A stretch of DNA of 64,000 bases from Adhaeribacter terrigena (GCF_016623615.1 NZ_JAEHFX010000012.1:41770-105769), one strand, 5' to 3'; numbered from the stretch's first letter, positions 8,363 through 18,060 are shown. The notes: generated from the letters alone by a model not told the origin. A program made the numbers and translations.

Positions 8363-9355
8363 ATGAACACAACTTTTATCCGAAGCGCCTGCACGTTTTT
8401 GCTGGGCGGCGCCCTGCTTTCGGGTTGCGTAGCCTCTAAAAAGTACGACGACCTGCTGAGCCAGAAAATGAACCTGGAACGCGAAAAGGCCGAATGCGAC
8501 AACAGCCTGGCTAAACTTCAGGCCGATAAGAAAAACCTGGACGAGCTTTACGCCGAATTAACCAAGAACAATAATAAACTGGTAGCTGATTCTATTCAGA
8601 CGGGTATCATTCTGCGCAAAACCAAGCAGCTTTACAACGACCTGAACAACACCTACGACCGCCTGAACAAAAACCACGAAAAACTGCTGGCCAACAGCGC
8701 TTCCGAAACCACCAAATTATCGGGTGACCTGGCGCGCCGCGAAGCGGAAATGAAAGCCCTGGATGCCTCTTTAAATAAAAGCAAAGGCCAGATCGATCAG
8801 CTAAGCACCGACCTGAAAGCGCGCGAGGAAAAACTGAAAGAACTGCAGCGCATCCTGGACGAAAAAGACAAAGCCGTTGCCAACCTGAAAAACAAAGTGA
8901 ACAATGCTTTGCTGGGCTTCAACTCCAAAGACCTGACCGTGAACGTGAAAAACGGCAAGGTGTACGTGTCGCTTTCCGAGCAATTGCTCTTTAAATCGGG
9001 CTCTACTAAAGTGGATAAAAAAGGCGAAGACGCGCTGCAGAAACTGGCCAAAGCCCTGAAAGACCAGGATGAAGTGAACGTGGTAGTAGAAGGCCACACC
9101 GACGATGTGCCGATCAGCAAAGCTTCGGGTGGCATTAAAGATAACTGGGACCTGAGCGTGTTGCGCGCCACCGAAATTACCCGTATTTTAGCCGACGCCG
9201 GTTTCCCGGGTGCCCGCATTACGCCAAGCGGCCGCGCCGATAACGTGCCTTTGGAAGCTTCTAAATCAGCCGATGCGCGCCAGAAAAACCGTCGCACCGA
9301 AATTATCTTAACTCCGAAACTGAACGAACTTTTCCAGATCCTGGAAACGAATTAA
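8363..9355 (+). CDS. OmpA-family lipoprotein with long coiled coil
   Basis: A 330-residue protein. The signal peptide ends LLSGC, a good lipobox. Residues about 25-180 are a heptad-rich coiled coil dominated by Lys, Glu, Leu and Asn. The C-terminal domain (about 195-320) is OmpA-like, with VVEGHTDDVPI, LSVLRATEITRIL and QKNRRTEIILTP. The layout suggests an outer-membrane-anchored protein reaching across the periplasm to bind peptidoglycan. It differs clearly from the two glycine-zipper OmpA genes upstream. It has a complete promoter and its own terminator. Confidence 0.88.
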   Translation: MNTTFIRSACTFLLGGALLSGCVASKKYDDLLSQKMNLEREKAECDNSLAKLQADKKNLDELYAELTKNNNKLVADSIQTGIILRKTKQLYNDLNNTYDRLNKNHEKLLANSASETTKLSGDLARREAEMKALDASLNKSKGQIDQLSTDLKAREEKLKELQRILDEKDKAVANLKNKVNNALLGFNSKDLTVNVKNGKVYVSLSEQLLFKSGSTKVDKKGEDALQKLAKALKDQDEVNVVVEGHTDDVPISKASGGIKDNWDLSVLRATEITRILADAGFPGARITPSGRADNVPLEASKSADARQKNRRTEIILTPKLNELFQILETN

Positions 9356-9362
9356 TTGCCGG

Positions 9363-9378
9363 AAAACGGTATGTTTTT
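9363..9378 (+). repeat. AAAAC-N6-GTTTT family element before terminator
   Basis: The plus strand reads AAAACGGTATGTTTTT. Six bases later AAAAAGTC begins, which is the first arm of the terminator. Confidence 0.8.
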
Positions 9379-9384
9379 ATAGTG

Positions 9385-9419
9385 AAAAAGTCAGGCCGCA
9401 AGGTCTGACTTTTTTTGTG
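9385..9419 (+). terminator. Intrinsic terminator of the OmpA lipoprotein gene
   Basis: AAAGTCAG and CTGACTTT arms (AGTCAGGCC/GGTCTGACT) are followed by seven T residues, within 65 bp of the stop codon. Confidence 0.85.
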
Positions 9420-9521
9420 GTTAGGTATTACGCATAGAAACCACCTGTAAGAAAGCCGAAGCCTGTTAAGGTGCGTATAGGATATCCGGGAATTAAGATA
9501 ATTCTGAAAGCAAGAACGGAT

Positions 9522-10229
9522 ATGAAAAAAGTTACCATACTTACAGCTTTTCTTTTTTGTAGTTACAAAGGGTTTGGTTGTATTACCTGCAACCGGCAGG
9601 TACAGGAAAATATCTATAATGCCGACTTTTTTCCGAACCTTTTCGTCATGCTTTCGGCCTTTATAGTGCTGGGAGGTTTGGTGGCTTTTCTAACCTATCT
9701 TTCTGCAAAAAGTCATAATAACCGGGTGGTGGCTAATCCGGACATAAACTATTTAGATCCGGTTCCGCTTACCACTGCTTCGCTTGTACTGGGTATTGGC
9801 TTGGGAGGCTTTATAGACGGCATTGTGCTGCACCAGATCCTGCAGTGGCATGAAATGGTTTCTAATCGTATGCCGCCCGTAACGCTCACCACCAAAAGCG
9901 TGAACATGTTCTGGGATGGCATTTTTCATTTATTTACCCTTATGGTCGTTTTTACGGGCATAATCTTACTCTGGAAACTGCTGCACCGGGAAAACATAGA
10001 CCGGTCCGGGAAAATATTAGCCGGTGGCCTGCTTGCCGGCTGGGGCCTGTTCAATATTATTGAAGGTATTATAGATCACCATCTGCTGAAATTGCACAAC
10101 GTAAAAGAAGTAACTGCCCATCCCGGTTTTTGGAATTTCGGCTTTTTAGGAATTTCAGTGCTGATGCTGCTTATGGGCTATTGGCTGGTTAACAAAAAAA
10201 GACAGATACCAGCAGATATTAGCCGATAA
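9522..10229 (+). CDS. DUF2243 integral membrane protein
   Basis: A 235-residue membrane protein. I start it at the ATG at 9522 (MKKVTILTAFLF); the longer frame adds 17 residues that do not resemble a leader. The diagnostic DUF2243 segment is GGFIDGIVLHQILQWHEM, with FNIIEGIIDHHLLKLHNV later. The conserved His/Asp/Glu in membrane helices hint at metal or heme binding, but the family has no settled role. The N-terminal part includes FGCITCNRQVQ, a possible CxxC motif exported by the first helix. A terminator follows directly. Confidence 0.8.
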   Translation: MKKVTILTAFLFCSYKGFGCITCNRQVQENIYNADFFPNLFVMLSAFIVLGGLVAFLTYLSAKSHNNRVVANPDINYLDPVPLTTASLVLGIGLGGFIDGIVLHQILQWHEMVSNRMPPVTLTTKSVNMFWDGIFHLFTLMVVFTGIILLWKLLHRENIDRSGKILAGGLLAGWGLFNIIEGIIDHHLLKLHNVKEVTAHPGFWNFGFLGISVLMLLMGYWLVNKKRQIPADISR

Positions 10230-10247
10230 ACAGTATCGTTTTAAAAT

Positions 10248-10286
10248 AAGAAAGTCAGCGCTGTTACCAACGCTGACTTTCTTCAT
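10248..10286. terminator. Bidirectional terminator, 13-bp perfect stem
   Basis: AAGAAAGTCAGCG (10248-10260) pairs with 10271-10283. It lies between the convergent DUF2243 and CNNM/CBS genes. Confidence 0.85.
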
Positions 10287-10288
10287 GG

Positions 10289-10304
10289 AAAACGCTATCG
10301 TTTT
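10289..10304 (+). repeat. AAAAC-N6-GTTTT family element (perfect dyad)
   Basis: It reads AAAACGCTATCGTTTT, with a fully paired six-base arm. CAGATC and then AAAAACTA follow, preserving the six-base spacing to the second A-tract. Confidence 0.85.
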
Positions 10305-10314
10305 CAGATCAAAA

Positions 10315-10351
10315 ACTAATCACGAATCATTATTCCCTAATCACTAAACTA
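10315..10351. repeat. Iterated-word tract at the stop codon (CTAATCAC words)
   Basis: Repeated ACTAATCAC, GAATCATT and CTAATCACTAAACTAA words run straight into the stop codon (10349-10351) of the CNNM/CBS gene. Confidence 0.6.
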
Positions 10352-11659
10352 AAGAATATCATCCCGTTTATCTTCGGTAACTCTTAGCTGCACCAGTTCA
10401 ATTTTGCGGTCCGATTTTTCGAGCACTTTCACGTCGTACACGTCAAAAACCATGGCTTCTTCTTTGTCCGGAATGTGGCCAAAAATGTAGTTCACAAAAC
10501 CGCCCACCGTTTCGTAATCATCGCCTTCTGGCAGCGGGTAGGGCAGGAATTCGTTTACGTCGGAAATATAAGCCGAGCCTTCGAGCTGGTATTCAAAATC
10601 GGCGGTTTTCTTTACAATGGCATTTTCGTCATCGTATTCGTCCTGAATTTCGCCCACCAGTTCTTCCATAATATCTTCTATGGTTACAATGCCAGCCACA
10701 CCGCCAAACTCATCGGTTACAATGGCCATGTGCAAACGCTTGCGCTGGAATTGCTGTAAAAGGCGGTTTATTTTCTTGGTTTCCGGAACAAAATAAGCCG
10801 GCCGCATCAGTTTTCCGATCTCGATCTCTTCATTCTGGCGCATTTTTATGAGCAGGTCTTTCACGTAAAGCACGCCCACTATATTATCGATGGTTTCTTT
10901 GTAAACCGGCATGCGGGTAAAGCCTTCGGCAAAAATACGCTCCATTATTTTTTCGGTGGGCATATCAATGGCCAGGGCCGTAACGCTGGTGCGCGGCACC
11001 ATGATCTGTTTCACCATCCGTTCCGAAAACTGAAAAACGTTCTCGATCAGTTCGTGCTCCGAAACTTCTATTTCGCCGCTTTCCTTGCTTTGTTCAAAAA
11101 GCAAACGCAGTTCGGCAGCCGTATGCACTTCCGAACCGTGCATGGGCGAAATACCCATCAGGCGCAGAATAAAGTTCGAAAAACCGTTCAGGATCCAGAT
11201 GGCCGGCTGAAAAAGGAAGTAAAAGAATTTTAAAGGATAGGCGATCGCCAAACTCGTAGATTCCGGGCGCTGAATGGCCAGCGATTTTGGGGCAAGTTCT
11301 CCGAAAACAATGTGCAGCACCGTAATTAAGGCAAAGGAAATAGGCAAAGCAATGCTGTGGGCCAGCGCTTCGGTACCTTCGTAGCCCGCCTGGTGCATCA
11401 GGTGAATAATAATTTCGGATACCACGCCTTCGCCTACCCAGCCCAGACCCAGCGAGGCGAGCGTAATGCCCAGCTGCGTAGCCGAAAGGTAAGCATCCAG
11501 TTTATGGGTCATGTTGTGGGCTACGGATGCAAGTTTGTTGCCGGCCTGCGCCCGGAGTTCCAGCTGCGAGGCCCGGACTTTTACCAGTGCAAACTCGGCG
11601 GCCACAAAAAAACCGTTGAGTAAAACCAGGAAAATGGTAATCAGAATATTGAGAATCAT
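10349..11659 (-). CDS. CNNM/CBS-domain membrane protein (hemolysin C/CorC family)
   Basis: A 436-residue protein of the TlyC/CorB type. An N-terminal DUF21 (CNNM) transmembrane domain covers about 1-195, with VLLNGFFVAAEFALVKVR at its start. A CBS-domain pair follows (about 210-330; VKQIMVPRTSV, GVAGIVTIEDIMEELVG). A CorC_HlyC domain ends the protein (about 345-430; DYETVGGFVNYIFGHIP). Relatives handle Mg2+ or Co2+ export and resistance, and the CBS pair probably senses adenine nucleotides. The hemolysin label is historical. An iterated-word tract overlaps its stop codon. It is divergent from dsbD. Confidence 0.9.
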   Translation of the reverse strand: MILNILITIFLVLLNGFFVAAEFALVKVRASQLELRAQAGNKLASVAHNMTHKLDAYLSATQLGITLASLGLGWVGEGVVSEIIIHLMHQAGYEGTEALAHSIALPISFALITVLHIVFGELAPKSLAIQRPESTSLAIAYPLKFFYFLFQPAIWILNGFSNFILRLMGISPMHGSEVHTAAELRLLFEQSKESGEIEVSEHELIENVFQFSERMVKQIMVPRTSVTALAIDMPTEKIMERIFAEGFTRMPVYKETIDNIVGVLYVKDLLIKMRQNEEIEIGKLMRPAYFVPETKKINRLLQQFQRKRLHMAIVTDEFGGVAGIVTIEDIMEELVGEIQDEYDDENAIVKKTADFEYQLEGSAYISDVNEFLPYPLPEGDDYETVGGFVNYIFGHIPDKEEAMVFDVYDVKVLEKSDRKIELVQLRVTEDKRDDIL

Positions 11660-11888
11660 AAGTTGGTATGAGGCGTCCGGAAGAACAGAAATTTCCGAAG
11701 TTAAGCCAAAATTACGGTTATCCGGTTAATTTCAAACAATTGGCTGGCCGAGTTTACGTTAAATTAAAGCGCGGCGGTTGAAACCAGTTTGGGTAATTCT
11801 GAAAAAAGGGTATCAAAATTCCCGAAAAAGTGCGTAATTGCTTTTAATTTTCAATGGCTTAGTGTTTTTGTAACCTGTTTCTTTTTAA

Positions 11889-14075
11889 ATGAAAACCCGC
11901 ATATATTTCCTGCTGTTTTTAACATTCTTTGTCCGGCTGGCGGCAGAAGCCCAAATCCTGGAGCCCGTTAAATGGAGCCTCGATGTTTCGAAAAAAGAGG
12001 TGAAAATAGGCGAGGAGGTAGAGCTTATCTTTAACGCTAAAATTGACCAGGACTGGTATTTATACTCTTCTGATTTCGATCCGAATTTAGGCCCTACGGT
12101 TACCACGTTCGAATTCAAAAAAAGCCCGGCGTATGAAATAATCGGCAAAATAAAACCCGTAAATCCGAAAAAGAAATTCGACGATATCTGGGGCGGGGAA
12201 TACACCTATTTTACCAAAACCGCCCAATTCCGCCAGAAAGTAAGAATTCTGCAGGCCAACCCGGTTATTAAAGGCACTTACGATTACCAGACCTGCACCG
12301 AAACCGACGGCAAATGCATTCCCTTCAACGAAGATTTTACCTTCGATCATATTAAAGTAAGCGGTACTGCTACCACTACTCCTGCAAAATCAACCGGCAG
12401 CGCCACGCCAGGTAAAACGCCAGCCATTGCTGCACCAATTGTAGAAACCGATTCTTTAACTGCTTCTGCTGCGCCCGCCGACAACGCCGTAGCTCCGAAT
12501 GTAGCCGCCGAAGTTGCCAACGATTCTGCCCAAAATGCTATGGTTTCGGAGGAAAAAACTGCGGTAAGCGCTGCTGCAACTGCCCCGGCAACGGCCGCCG
12601 TTCCGGAGAGCCTGTGGTCGTTTTTCCTGATCGCGTTCGGTTCCGGTTTGGTGGCTTTGCTTACGCCCTGCGTATTCCCGATGGTGCCCATGACGGTGAG
12701 TTTCTTCACCGGGAACAGCGGGAGCCGGGCTTCGGCCATTTTTAAAGCGGTGGTATACGGGTTTTCCATCATTGCCATTTATACCATAATCGGTACACTG
12801 GTTTCCCGCATCTTTGGCGGCGACGCGGCCAATTTCCTGAGCACGCACTGGCTGCCCAACGTACTTTTCTTCCTGATCTTCCTCATTTTTGCCATGTCGT
12901 TCTTAGGTATGTTTGAAATTACGTTGCCTAGTTCCTGGCTTACCAGCGTAGATAAACAAGCCGATAAAGGAGGTTGGCTGGGCGTATTTTTCATGGCGTT
13001 TACCCTGGTGCTGGTTTCGTTTTCGTGCACCGGGCCCATTGTAGGTAGTATTTTAATTGCTTCGGCCTCCGGCGATATTCTGAAACCAACCATTGGCATG
13101 TTTGCCTACTCGCTGGCCTTTGCGCTGCCGTTTACCTTATTCGCTATTTTCCCGTCGTGGCTGAGCAGCTTGCCAAAATCGGGCGGCTGGCTGAATTCCG
13201 TAAAGGTGGTTTTAGGTTTTATCGAGCTGGCGCTGGCCCTCAAATTCCTTAGCATCGCCGACCAGGTGTATCACTGGAATTTGCTGAACCGCGACGTATA
13301 TTTAGCCCTTTGGATCGTGATCTTCGCATTGCTGGGCTTGTATTTGATCGGGAAAATAAAATTGCCGCACGACTCCGACCTCAAGCACATCAGCGTGCCG
13401 CGCGTATTGCTGGCTTTAATTTCTTTTGCGTTCGTAGTGTACTTAATTCCGGGTTTATTCGGTGCGCCGCTCCGGCCGCTTTCCGGTTACCTGCCGCCCC
13501 AAACTTCCCGCGATTTCAACATGAGTTCCGGTATGCAGCAGGCCGCTATTTTACCGGTTCAGAACGATAATACCCTGTGCGAAAAACCGAAATACGCCGA
13601 TTTTCTGGAATTGCCGCATGGCCTGCAGGGGTATTTTGATCTGGAGCAGGCCCTGCAATGTGCCAAAGCCGTGAACAAACCCATTTTCATCGATTTTACC
13701 GGCCACGGCTGCGTAAACTGCCGCGAGATGGAAGCCAATGTCTGGTCCGATCCGCAGGTTTTAAAGCGCCTCCGCGAAGATTATGTGGTGGTGGCTTTGT
13801 ATGTAGACGATAAAACCGAACTTCCGAAAGAAGAACAATACGTTTCGAAATACGACGGCAAAGAAAAAACCACCATCGGCCGCAAATTTGCCGATTACCA
13901 GGTTACCAAATTCAACGTGAATGCCCAGCCCTATTACGTGCTGCTCGGCCCCGACGGCGAGAAACTGAACGAACCAATAGCCTATAATTTAGACATCGCC
14001 AACTTTGTGAAATTCCTCGACGAAGGCAAAGCAAACTACCGCGCTAAATTCGGGAAGGACCTGGCAAAACGCTAG
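11889..14075 (+). CDS. dsbD: Thiol:disulfide interchange protein DsbD
   Basis: A 728-residue three-part protein that moves electrons from cytoplasmic thioredoxin to periplasmic reductases and cytochrome maturation. A signal peptide (1-22) leads to an N-terminal DsbD-alpha domain (about 23-150, with a Cys pair in YQTCTETDGKC). A long Ala/Thr/Pro linker follows (about 155-240). The membrane core has the redox cysteines in ALLTPCVFPMVP and VSFSCTGPIVGS. The C-terminal thioredoxin-like domain has GHGCVNCREM (about 606-615). All three cysteine pairs are present, so it should be active. The linker is longer and more Ala-rich than in the E. coli protein. It stands alone, with its own terminator. Confidence 0.95.
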   Translation: MKTRIYFLLFLTFFVRLAAEAQILEPVKWSLDVSKKEVKIGEEVELIFNAKIDQDWYLYSSDFDPNLGPTVTTFEFKKSPAYEIIGKIKPVNPKKKFDDIWGGEYTYFTKTAQFRQKVRILQANPVIKGTYDYQTCTETDGKCIPFNEDFTFDHIKVSGTATTTPAKSTGSATPGKTPAIAAPIVETDSLTASAAPADNAVAPNVAAEVANDSAQNAMVSEEKTAVSAAATAPATAAVPESLWSFFLIAFGSGLVALLTPCVFPMVPMTVSFFTGNSGSRASAIFKAVVYGFSIIAIYTIIGTLVSRIFGGDAANFLSTHWLPNVLFFLIFLIFAMSFLGMFEITLPSSWLTSVDKQADKGGWLGVFFMAFTLVLVSFSCTGPIVGSILIASASGDILKPTIGMFAYSLAFALPFTLFAIFPSWLSSLPKSGGWLNSVKVVLGFIELALALKFLSIADQVYHWNLLNRDVYLALWIVIFALLGLYLIGKIKLPHDSDLKHISVPRVLLALISFAFVVYLIPGLFGAPLRPLSGYLPPQTSRDFNMSSGMQQAAILPVQNDNTLCEKPKYADFLELPHGLQGYFDLEQALQCAKAVNKPIFIDFTGHGCVNCREMEANVWSDPQVLKRLREDYVVVALYVDDKTELPKEEQYVSKYDGKEKTTIGRKFADYQVTKFNVNAQPYYVLLGPDGEKLNEPIAYNLDIANFVKFLDEGKANYRAKFGKDLAKR

Positions 14076-14094
14076 GATTTCTGAGCTAAAAAGT

Positions 14095-14137
14095 CAAAAG
14101 CCCGCTTCCGGAGTAATTTCCGGAGCGGCTTTTTTAT
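14095..14137 (+). terminator. Intrinsic terminator of dsbD
   Basis: A GCCCGCTTCCGG/CCGGAGCGGCT stem is followed by seven T residues, 20 bp after the stop. Confidence 0.8.
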
Positions 14138-14227
14138 TTCCGATTTTTTAGCTGTAAATCAGCGCATTCTGTTAATTTGGTTGCCGGAAACCGGCTATTG
14201 TTTTTTCAAACCCAAACAACTTTCATT

Positions 14228-15253
14228 ATGCGCAAAATTGTCTTGTTCATATTCCTGATTTTTAATTTAAATCAGGTCGCATTTTCGCAGAAAAATTACC
14301 CCATTACGCTGGTGATTCACGGCGGCGCTGGTAATATCTCGAGGCAGGGTTTAACGCCGGAAAAAGAAAAAGCGTATCAGGAAGGCCTGAATGCAGCTTT
14401 AGCGGCCGGCTATGCAGTTTTAGAAAAAGGCGGCACCAGCCTCGATGCCGTGGAAGCCGCTATCCGGGTGATGGAAGATGATCCCTTATTTAATGCCGGC
14501 AAAGGCGCCGTTTTCACCCACGATGGTAAAAACGAGCTCGATGCTGCCATCATGGATGGGGCAACTTTGAAAGCGGGTTCGGTAGCCGGCGTAAGCACCA
14601 TTCGTAATCCGGTTTCGGCCGCAAGAGCGGTAATGGAAAAATCGCCGCACGTAATGCTGGTGGGCCGCGGGGCCGAGCAATTTGCGCAGGAACAAAAATT
14701 AGAGATCGTTCCGCCGGAATATTTCTACACCGAGCCTCGCTTTAAGCAACTCCAGAAAGCCCGGGAAACCGAAAAGCCGGCCCTCGATCATACTACCGAT
14801 ACTTCCGGCAGTACCTTGCCCGTTTTACTGGAAGGAAAGAAATTCGGAACGGTAGGCGCAGTGGCACTGGATAAATTCGGGAACCTGGCGGCCGCAACTT
14901 CCACCGGCGGCATGACCAATAAACGCTACGGCCGGGTAGGAGATGCCCCCATCATTGGAGCCGGGACTTATGCCAACAACCAGACCTGCGCCGTTTCTGC
15001 TACCGGCCACGGCGAATATTTTATCCGCTACACGGTTGCTTCCGATATTTCCGCACGGATGCAATACCGGCACAAATCGGTACGGAAAGCGGCCCAAAAA
15101 GTGGTGATGGAAAAACTCGTAAAAGCCGGCGGCGAAGGCGGCGTAATAGCCCTGGACCGCAAAGGAAAATTCGCGATGCCTTTTAATTCCAGCGGTATGT
15201 TCCGGGGGTATAAAAATGCCAACGCTTCGGAAGTTAAGATCCTTAAAGATTAG
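14228..15253 (+). CDS. Plant-type L-asparaginase/isoaspartyl peptidase
   Basis: A 341-residue Ntn-hydrolase. I start it at the ATG at 14228, which opens a signal peptide ending VAFSQ; the longer frame buries it. The precursor self-cleaves before the catalytic threonine in FGTVGAVALD (T208) to give alpha and beta chains. GGMTNKRYGRVGDAPIIGAG and the earlier IHGGAGNIS match the family. It hydrolyses asparagine or isoaspartyl dipeptides, here probably in the periplasm given the signal. The cleavage site has Phe-Gly rather than the more common His-Gly before Thr, which should not stop processing. Confidence 0.92.
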   Translation: MRKIVLFIFLIFNLNQVAFSQKNYPITLVIHGGAGNISRQGLTPEKEKAYQEGLNAALAAGYAVLEKGGTSLDAVEAAIRVMEDDPLFNAGKGAVFTHDGKNELDAAIMDGATLKAGSVAGVSTIRNPVSAARAVMEKSPHVMLVGRGAEQFAQEQKLEIVPPEYFYTEPRFKQLQKARETEKPALDHTTDTSGSTLPVLLEGKKFGTVGAVALDKFGNLAAATSTGGMTNKRYGRVGDAPIIGAGTYANNQTCAVSATGHGEYFIRYTVASDISARMQYRHKSVRKAAQKVVMEKLVKAGGEGGVIALDRKGKFAMPFNSSGMFRGYKNANASEVKILKD

Positions 15254-15264
15254 TTTTGAAGCCA

Positions 15265-15280
15265 GAAACCATAGCGTTTT
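15265..15280 (+). repeat. AAAAC-N6-GTTTT family element before terminator
   Basis: The plus strand reads GAAACCATAGCGTTTT, then six bases, then the AAAAGCAGATC terminator arm. The core is in the opposite orientation to most copies but keeps the six-base spacing. Confidence 0.8.
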
Positions 15281-15283
15281 AAA

Positions 15284-15316
15284 ACAAAAAGCAGATCGAA
15301 AGATCTGCTTTTTTGT
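15284..15316 (+). terminator. Intrinsic terminator of the asparaginase gene
   Basis: AAAAGCAGATC pairs with GATCTGCTTTT around a GAAA loop, followed by T residues. Confidence 0.9.
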
Positions 15317-15437
15317 TTTTTACTGGCACTAAAATAAGGCAAAGCTTTAGTCTTTTTACAAGAACACTCCGGGAAATTTATTCTCTGCACCTCGGCCTGT
15401 AGTGCGCAGATTCAGCCCGGCTGCTTCATTCAACCTG

Positions 15438-15453
15438 AAAACGCTACGGTTTC
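15438..15453 (+). repeat. AAAAC-N6-GTTTT family element
   Basis: It reads AAAACGCTACGGTTTC, then AGCCCG and AAAAACC. It lies just beyond an iterated-word tract at the T9SS type B gene's 3' end. Confidence 0.8.
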
Positions 15454-15463
15454 AGCCCGAAAA

Positions 15464-15498
15464 ACCAACAACGGCCAACGACTAACAACCAACAACTA
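15464..15498. repeat. Iterated-word tract at the stop codon (CCAACAA words)
   Basis: Words of the type CCAACAAC, CCAACGAC and TAACAACC run into the stop codon (15496-15498) of the T9SS type B gene. Confidence 0.6.
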
Positions 15499-18060
15499 TT
15501 TGGCCACTTCCACCCAGCCTTTGTAGGTTTTACCGGATTGCTGATTGCGCAGTAAATAGTAATAGGTGCCGTCGCTGAGTTTTTTATCGGGCCATTGATC
15601 CTGGTAGTTTTGCTGCTGGTAAATCAGGCTTCCCCAGCGGTTGTAAATGCTGAGTTCATATTGGCCGGCTTCCAGTCCTTTGGGTCCGAACCGGTCGTTG
15701 AGCTCATCATTGTTGGGCGTAACGATGTTGGGAATGAAAGCGGTTTTAAAGCAGCGCTCGGTTTTTACTTCCAGGGAATCGGAGAAGAAGCAGCCTTTAA
15801 CCGTTTCCAGTTTTACATGGTAGTTTCCGGCTTTAGCAATCGTAATGCTTTGCGAAGTAGCGCCGGTGTTCCAGCGGTAGCTTAAGGCTTTAGGGGCGGT
15901 AAGTGTATAGCTGTCGCCGTTGCAGATGGTGGTATCTTTAAAGCGGGCTTCGGGCAGTTTGTTGAGCGTAATCTGGATAGAATCTCTTACGGTTGTACAG
16001 GCCGTGGTAATTTCGAGCCAATAAATGCCGGAAGCAGCAGCTGAAAAAACAGGAGCCGTACTGCCATCCTGCCATGAATAACTTAATGCTGCTGGATGGT
16101 TCCCTCTGATTTCAAAAGGCTCCGTGCTGCAAAGAACCGTATCTTTGGGCAGCCAGTTATTGGAAACAATTGGCCGGTAATTCACGGTAATCGAATCGCG
16201 CCAGGAGCCGCAGGCATTGCTGAGTTCTGCCCAGTACGTGCCGGGCTTCGTAACGGTAAACGTAGCCGCCAAAGTAGAATCACTCCATAGCAGATTGCCG
16301 CCGCTGGCATTTACCGAAAGCGATAAAGTTTCTCCCGGGCAAAGCGTGGTATCACTTGGCAAAGTTAAACTCAGCGGGCTGTCGAAACGCACCACAATCG
16401 TATCGCCCAAGGTGCCGCAGCCGTTGGAAACTGAAACCCAGTACGTGCCCGGTCGGGTAACTACGTAAACCGAATCGGTGTTGATGGAATCCTGCCATCC
16501 GTAAGAGGTTCCCGGTTGGTAAGCGTTCAACCGTAAGGTGTCGCCCAGGCACAAAGTCGTATCGTTGCCTAAGCTGGGTTTTACAATGGTAGCGGGAATA
16601 TAAACAGTTTGGCGGAGCGTATCGGAATCGAAGTTGAAATGCACGATGGCCTGTACCTGTTTAGGCCCAGGCGTGGCGTAGAAGTGCTTGGGGTTGAACA
16701 AGGTGCTCGTATTGTGTACGCCCGAAGCCGGATCGCCGAAGTTCCACTCCACCGAATCTACGTAAGCCGGGTTGCCCAAAGCAAAGAAAGCCGTATCGCC
16801 GAAACAGGTCTGCTGCATCGTGATCTTCGGCCGGTAAAAGTAGCTCTGGATGAAGGTGGGAAGGATGTCGCCTGCATCGACAAGGCCAGTATTGTTAACG
16901 TCCAGATCGATCATGTTCGGGACAAAGCGGCTAGCAGTACCTTTTAAATTAGGCCGGTTAATTACGCTCAGGTACCGGGTGCCACTCCCAAATATGGGCT
17001 GCCCTGTACTACCTTGTGTAAAGCCTACCGTCGAATAAATCTTACCATCTGGGCCAACCTGGAGGGAAAGCCCATTACTAGCAGAAAATGCTGTTTGAGA
17101 TTGGTAAACGGTTGCGGCACTGTTAAAAATAGCTGATGCTGTGCCGGCACCAAGATCGTATTGTTTAAGCTGGAAATAGCTTAAGCTCGTACCTACAGGA
17201 ACTGTGCGGGTGGCGTAAAGAATACTCCCGTCGGGAGAAAACTCAATGCCCTGTACGGTTGAATCTGGCAAACTGCCTTTGTAAGTTACTGTTCCATTAG
17301 ATGCGTCAAAATTTAACAGCTCTATTGTTGCTATAGGATTGCCTATAAGCATAGCTATGGTTTTACCATCAGGCGAGATTTTAATGGAATTAAGACCGGT
17401 CGAAGCACCTGGGGTAAAAGTTGGTGTGCTTACTATTGGCACCAAGTCCACTCCTACAGGAGAAATAAGAAAAGACTTAAAGATATTGGTGCTTTCTGAA
17501 TGGTAGATCACCCAGAAATCGCGGTTGTTCCGGTGCTGTACGCCTATAACTTCCAAGGCATCTGAGTTATGAATAAATGCATTTTTTGTGGTTGTTACAT
17601 CGCCAAAGCCGCTATTGAGCGCTAAATCAATGACAGAATATGCCTGGAATAATTGTGCAGGCTGAGTTGGTGATCCTCCTGATTCATACCGGTAAAAATT
17701 GAAGTATTTCTGAGGCTGTCCCGGCCAGGGAACGAAAATCGAATTAGCCGGAACTAAGCCAAAGCCAAAACCATTGGACATTCCCAAGTGCTGCCTGTCG
17801 AATAAGGAAGGCTGCTGGTTACCAAGAAAGCCAGCAGAATAAAACAGCAGATTGCCGGCTGCATCCGACATGGACGCATGCCCCCATTGCCCCCAAGCCT
17901 GACCGTTCGTTAAAACCTGAGGCGGATTGCTATTAAAGCTCAGGCCGGCATTTTCACCAAAAAACCAGTTATTCGCTTCTTTCTGAGCGTAAGCGTTCAG
18001 ATTCAGCAGCAAACCAAAGATCAGTAAAAAAAGCAGTTTTAGGCAGGTAGTTGTTTTCAT
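15496..18060 (-). CDS. Large secreted protein with gliding-motility (T9SS type B) C-terminus
   Basis: An 854-residue protein with a signal peptide (1-25, ending NAYAQ). Residues about 26-395 read as a WD/PQQ-like beta-propeller (KISPDGKTIAMLIGN, IEFSPDGSILYATR). A PKD-like domain follows (SVEWNFGDPASG). Four Ig-like repeats each begin with a variant of LGNDTTLCLGDTLRLNA and often contain PGTYWVSVSNGCG. The end (about 770-854) is the CHU_C type B sorting domain, with FIPNIVTPNNDELND and YNRWGSLIYQ. It should be exported by T9SS and fixed to or released from the cell surface. The ligand is unknown. Confidence 0.92.
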   Translation of the reverse strand: MKTTTCLKLLFLLIFGLLLNLNAYAQKEANNWFFGENAGLSFNSNPPQVLTNGQAWGQWGHASMSDAAGNLLFYSAGFLGNQQPSLFDRQHLGMSNGFGFGLVPANSIFVPWPGQPQKYFNFYRYESGGSPTQPAQLFQAYSVIDLALNSGFGDVTTTKNAFIHNSDALEVIGVQHRNNRDFWVIYHSESTNIFKSFLISPVGVDLVPIVSTPTFTPGASTGLNSIKISPDGKTIAMLIGNPIATIELLNFDASNGTVTYKGSLPDSTVQGIEFSPDGSILYATRTVPVGTSLSYFQLKQYDLGAGTASAIFNSAATVYQSQTAFSASNGLSLQVGPDGKIYSTVGFTQGSTGQPIFGSGTRYLSVINRPNLKGTASRFVPNMIDLDVNNTGLVDAGDILPTFIQSYFYRPKITMQQTCFGDTAFFALGNPAYVDSVEWNFGDPASGVHNTSTLFNPKHFYATPGPKQVQAIVHFNFDSDTLRQTVYIPATIVKPSLGNDTTLCLGDTLRLNAYQPGTSYGWQDSINTDSVYVVTRPGTYWVSVSNGCGTLGDTIVVRFDSPLSLTLPSDTTLCPGETLSLSVNASGGNLLWSDSTLAATFTVTKPGTYWAELSNACGSWRDSITVNYRPIVSNNWLPKDTVLCSTEPFEIRGNHPAALSYSWQDGSTAPVFSAAASGIYWLEITTACTTVRDSIQITLNKLPEARFKDTTICNGDSYTLTAPKALSYRWNTGATSQSITIAKAGNYHVKLETVKGCFFSDSLEVKTERCFKTAFIPNIVTPNNDELNDRFGPKGLEAGQYELSIYNRWGSLIYQQQNYQDQWPDKKLSDGTYYYLLRNQQSGKTYKGWVEVAK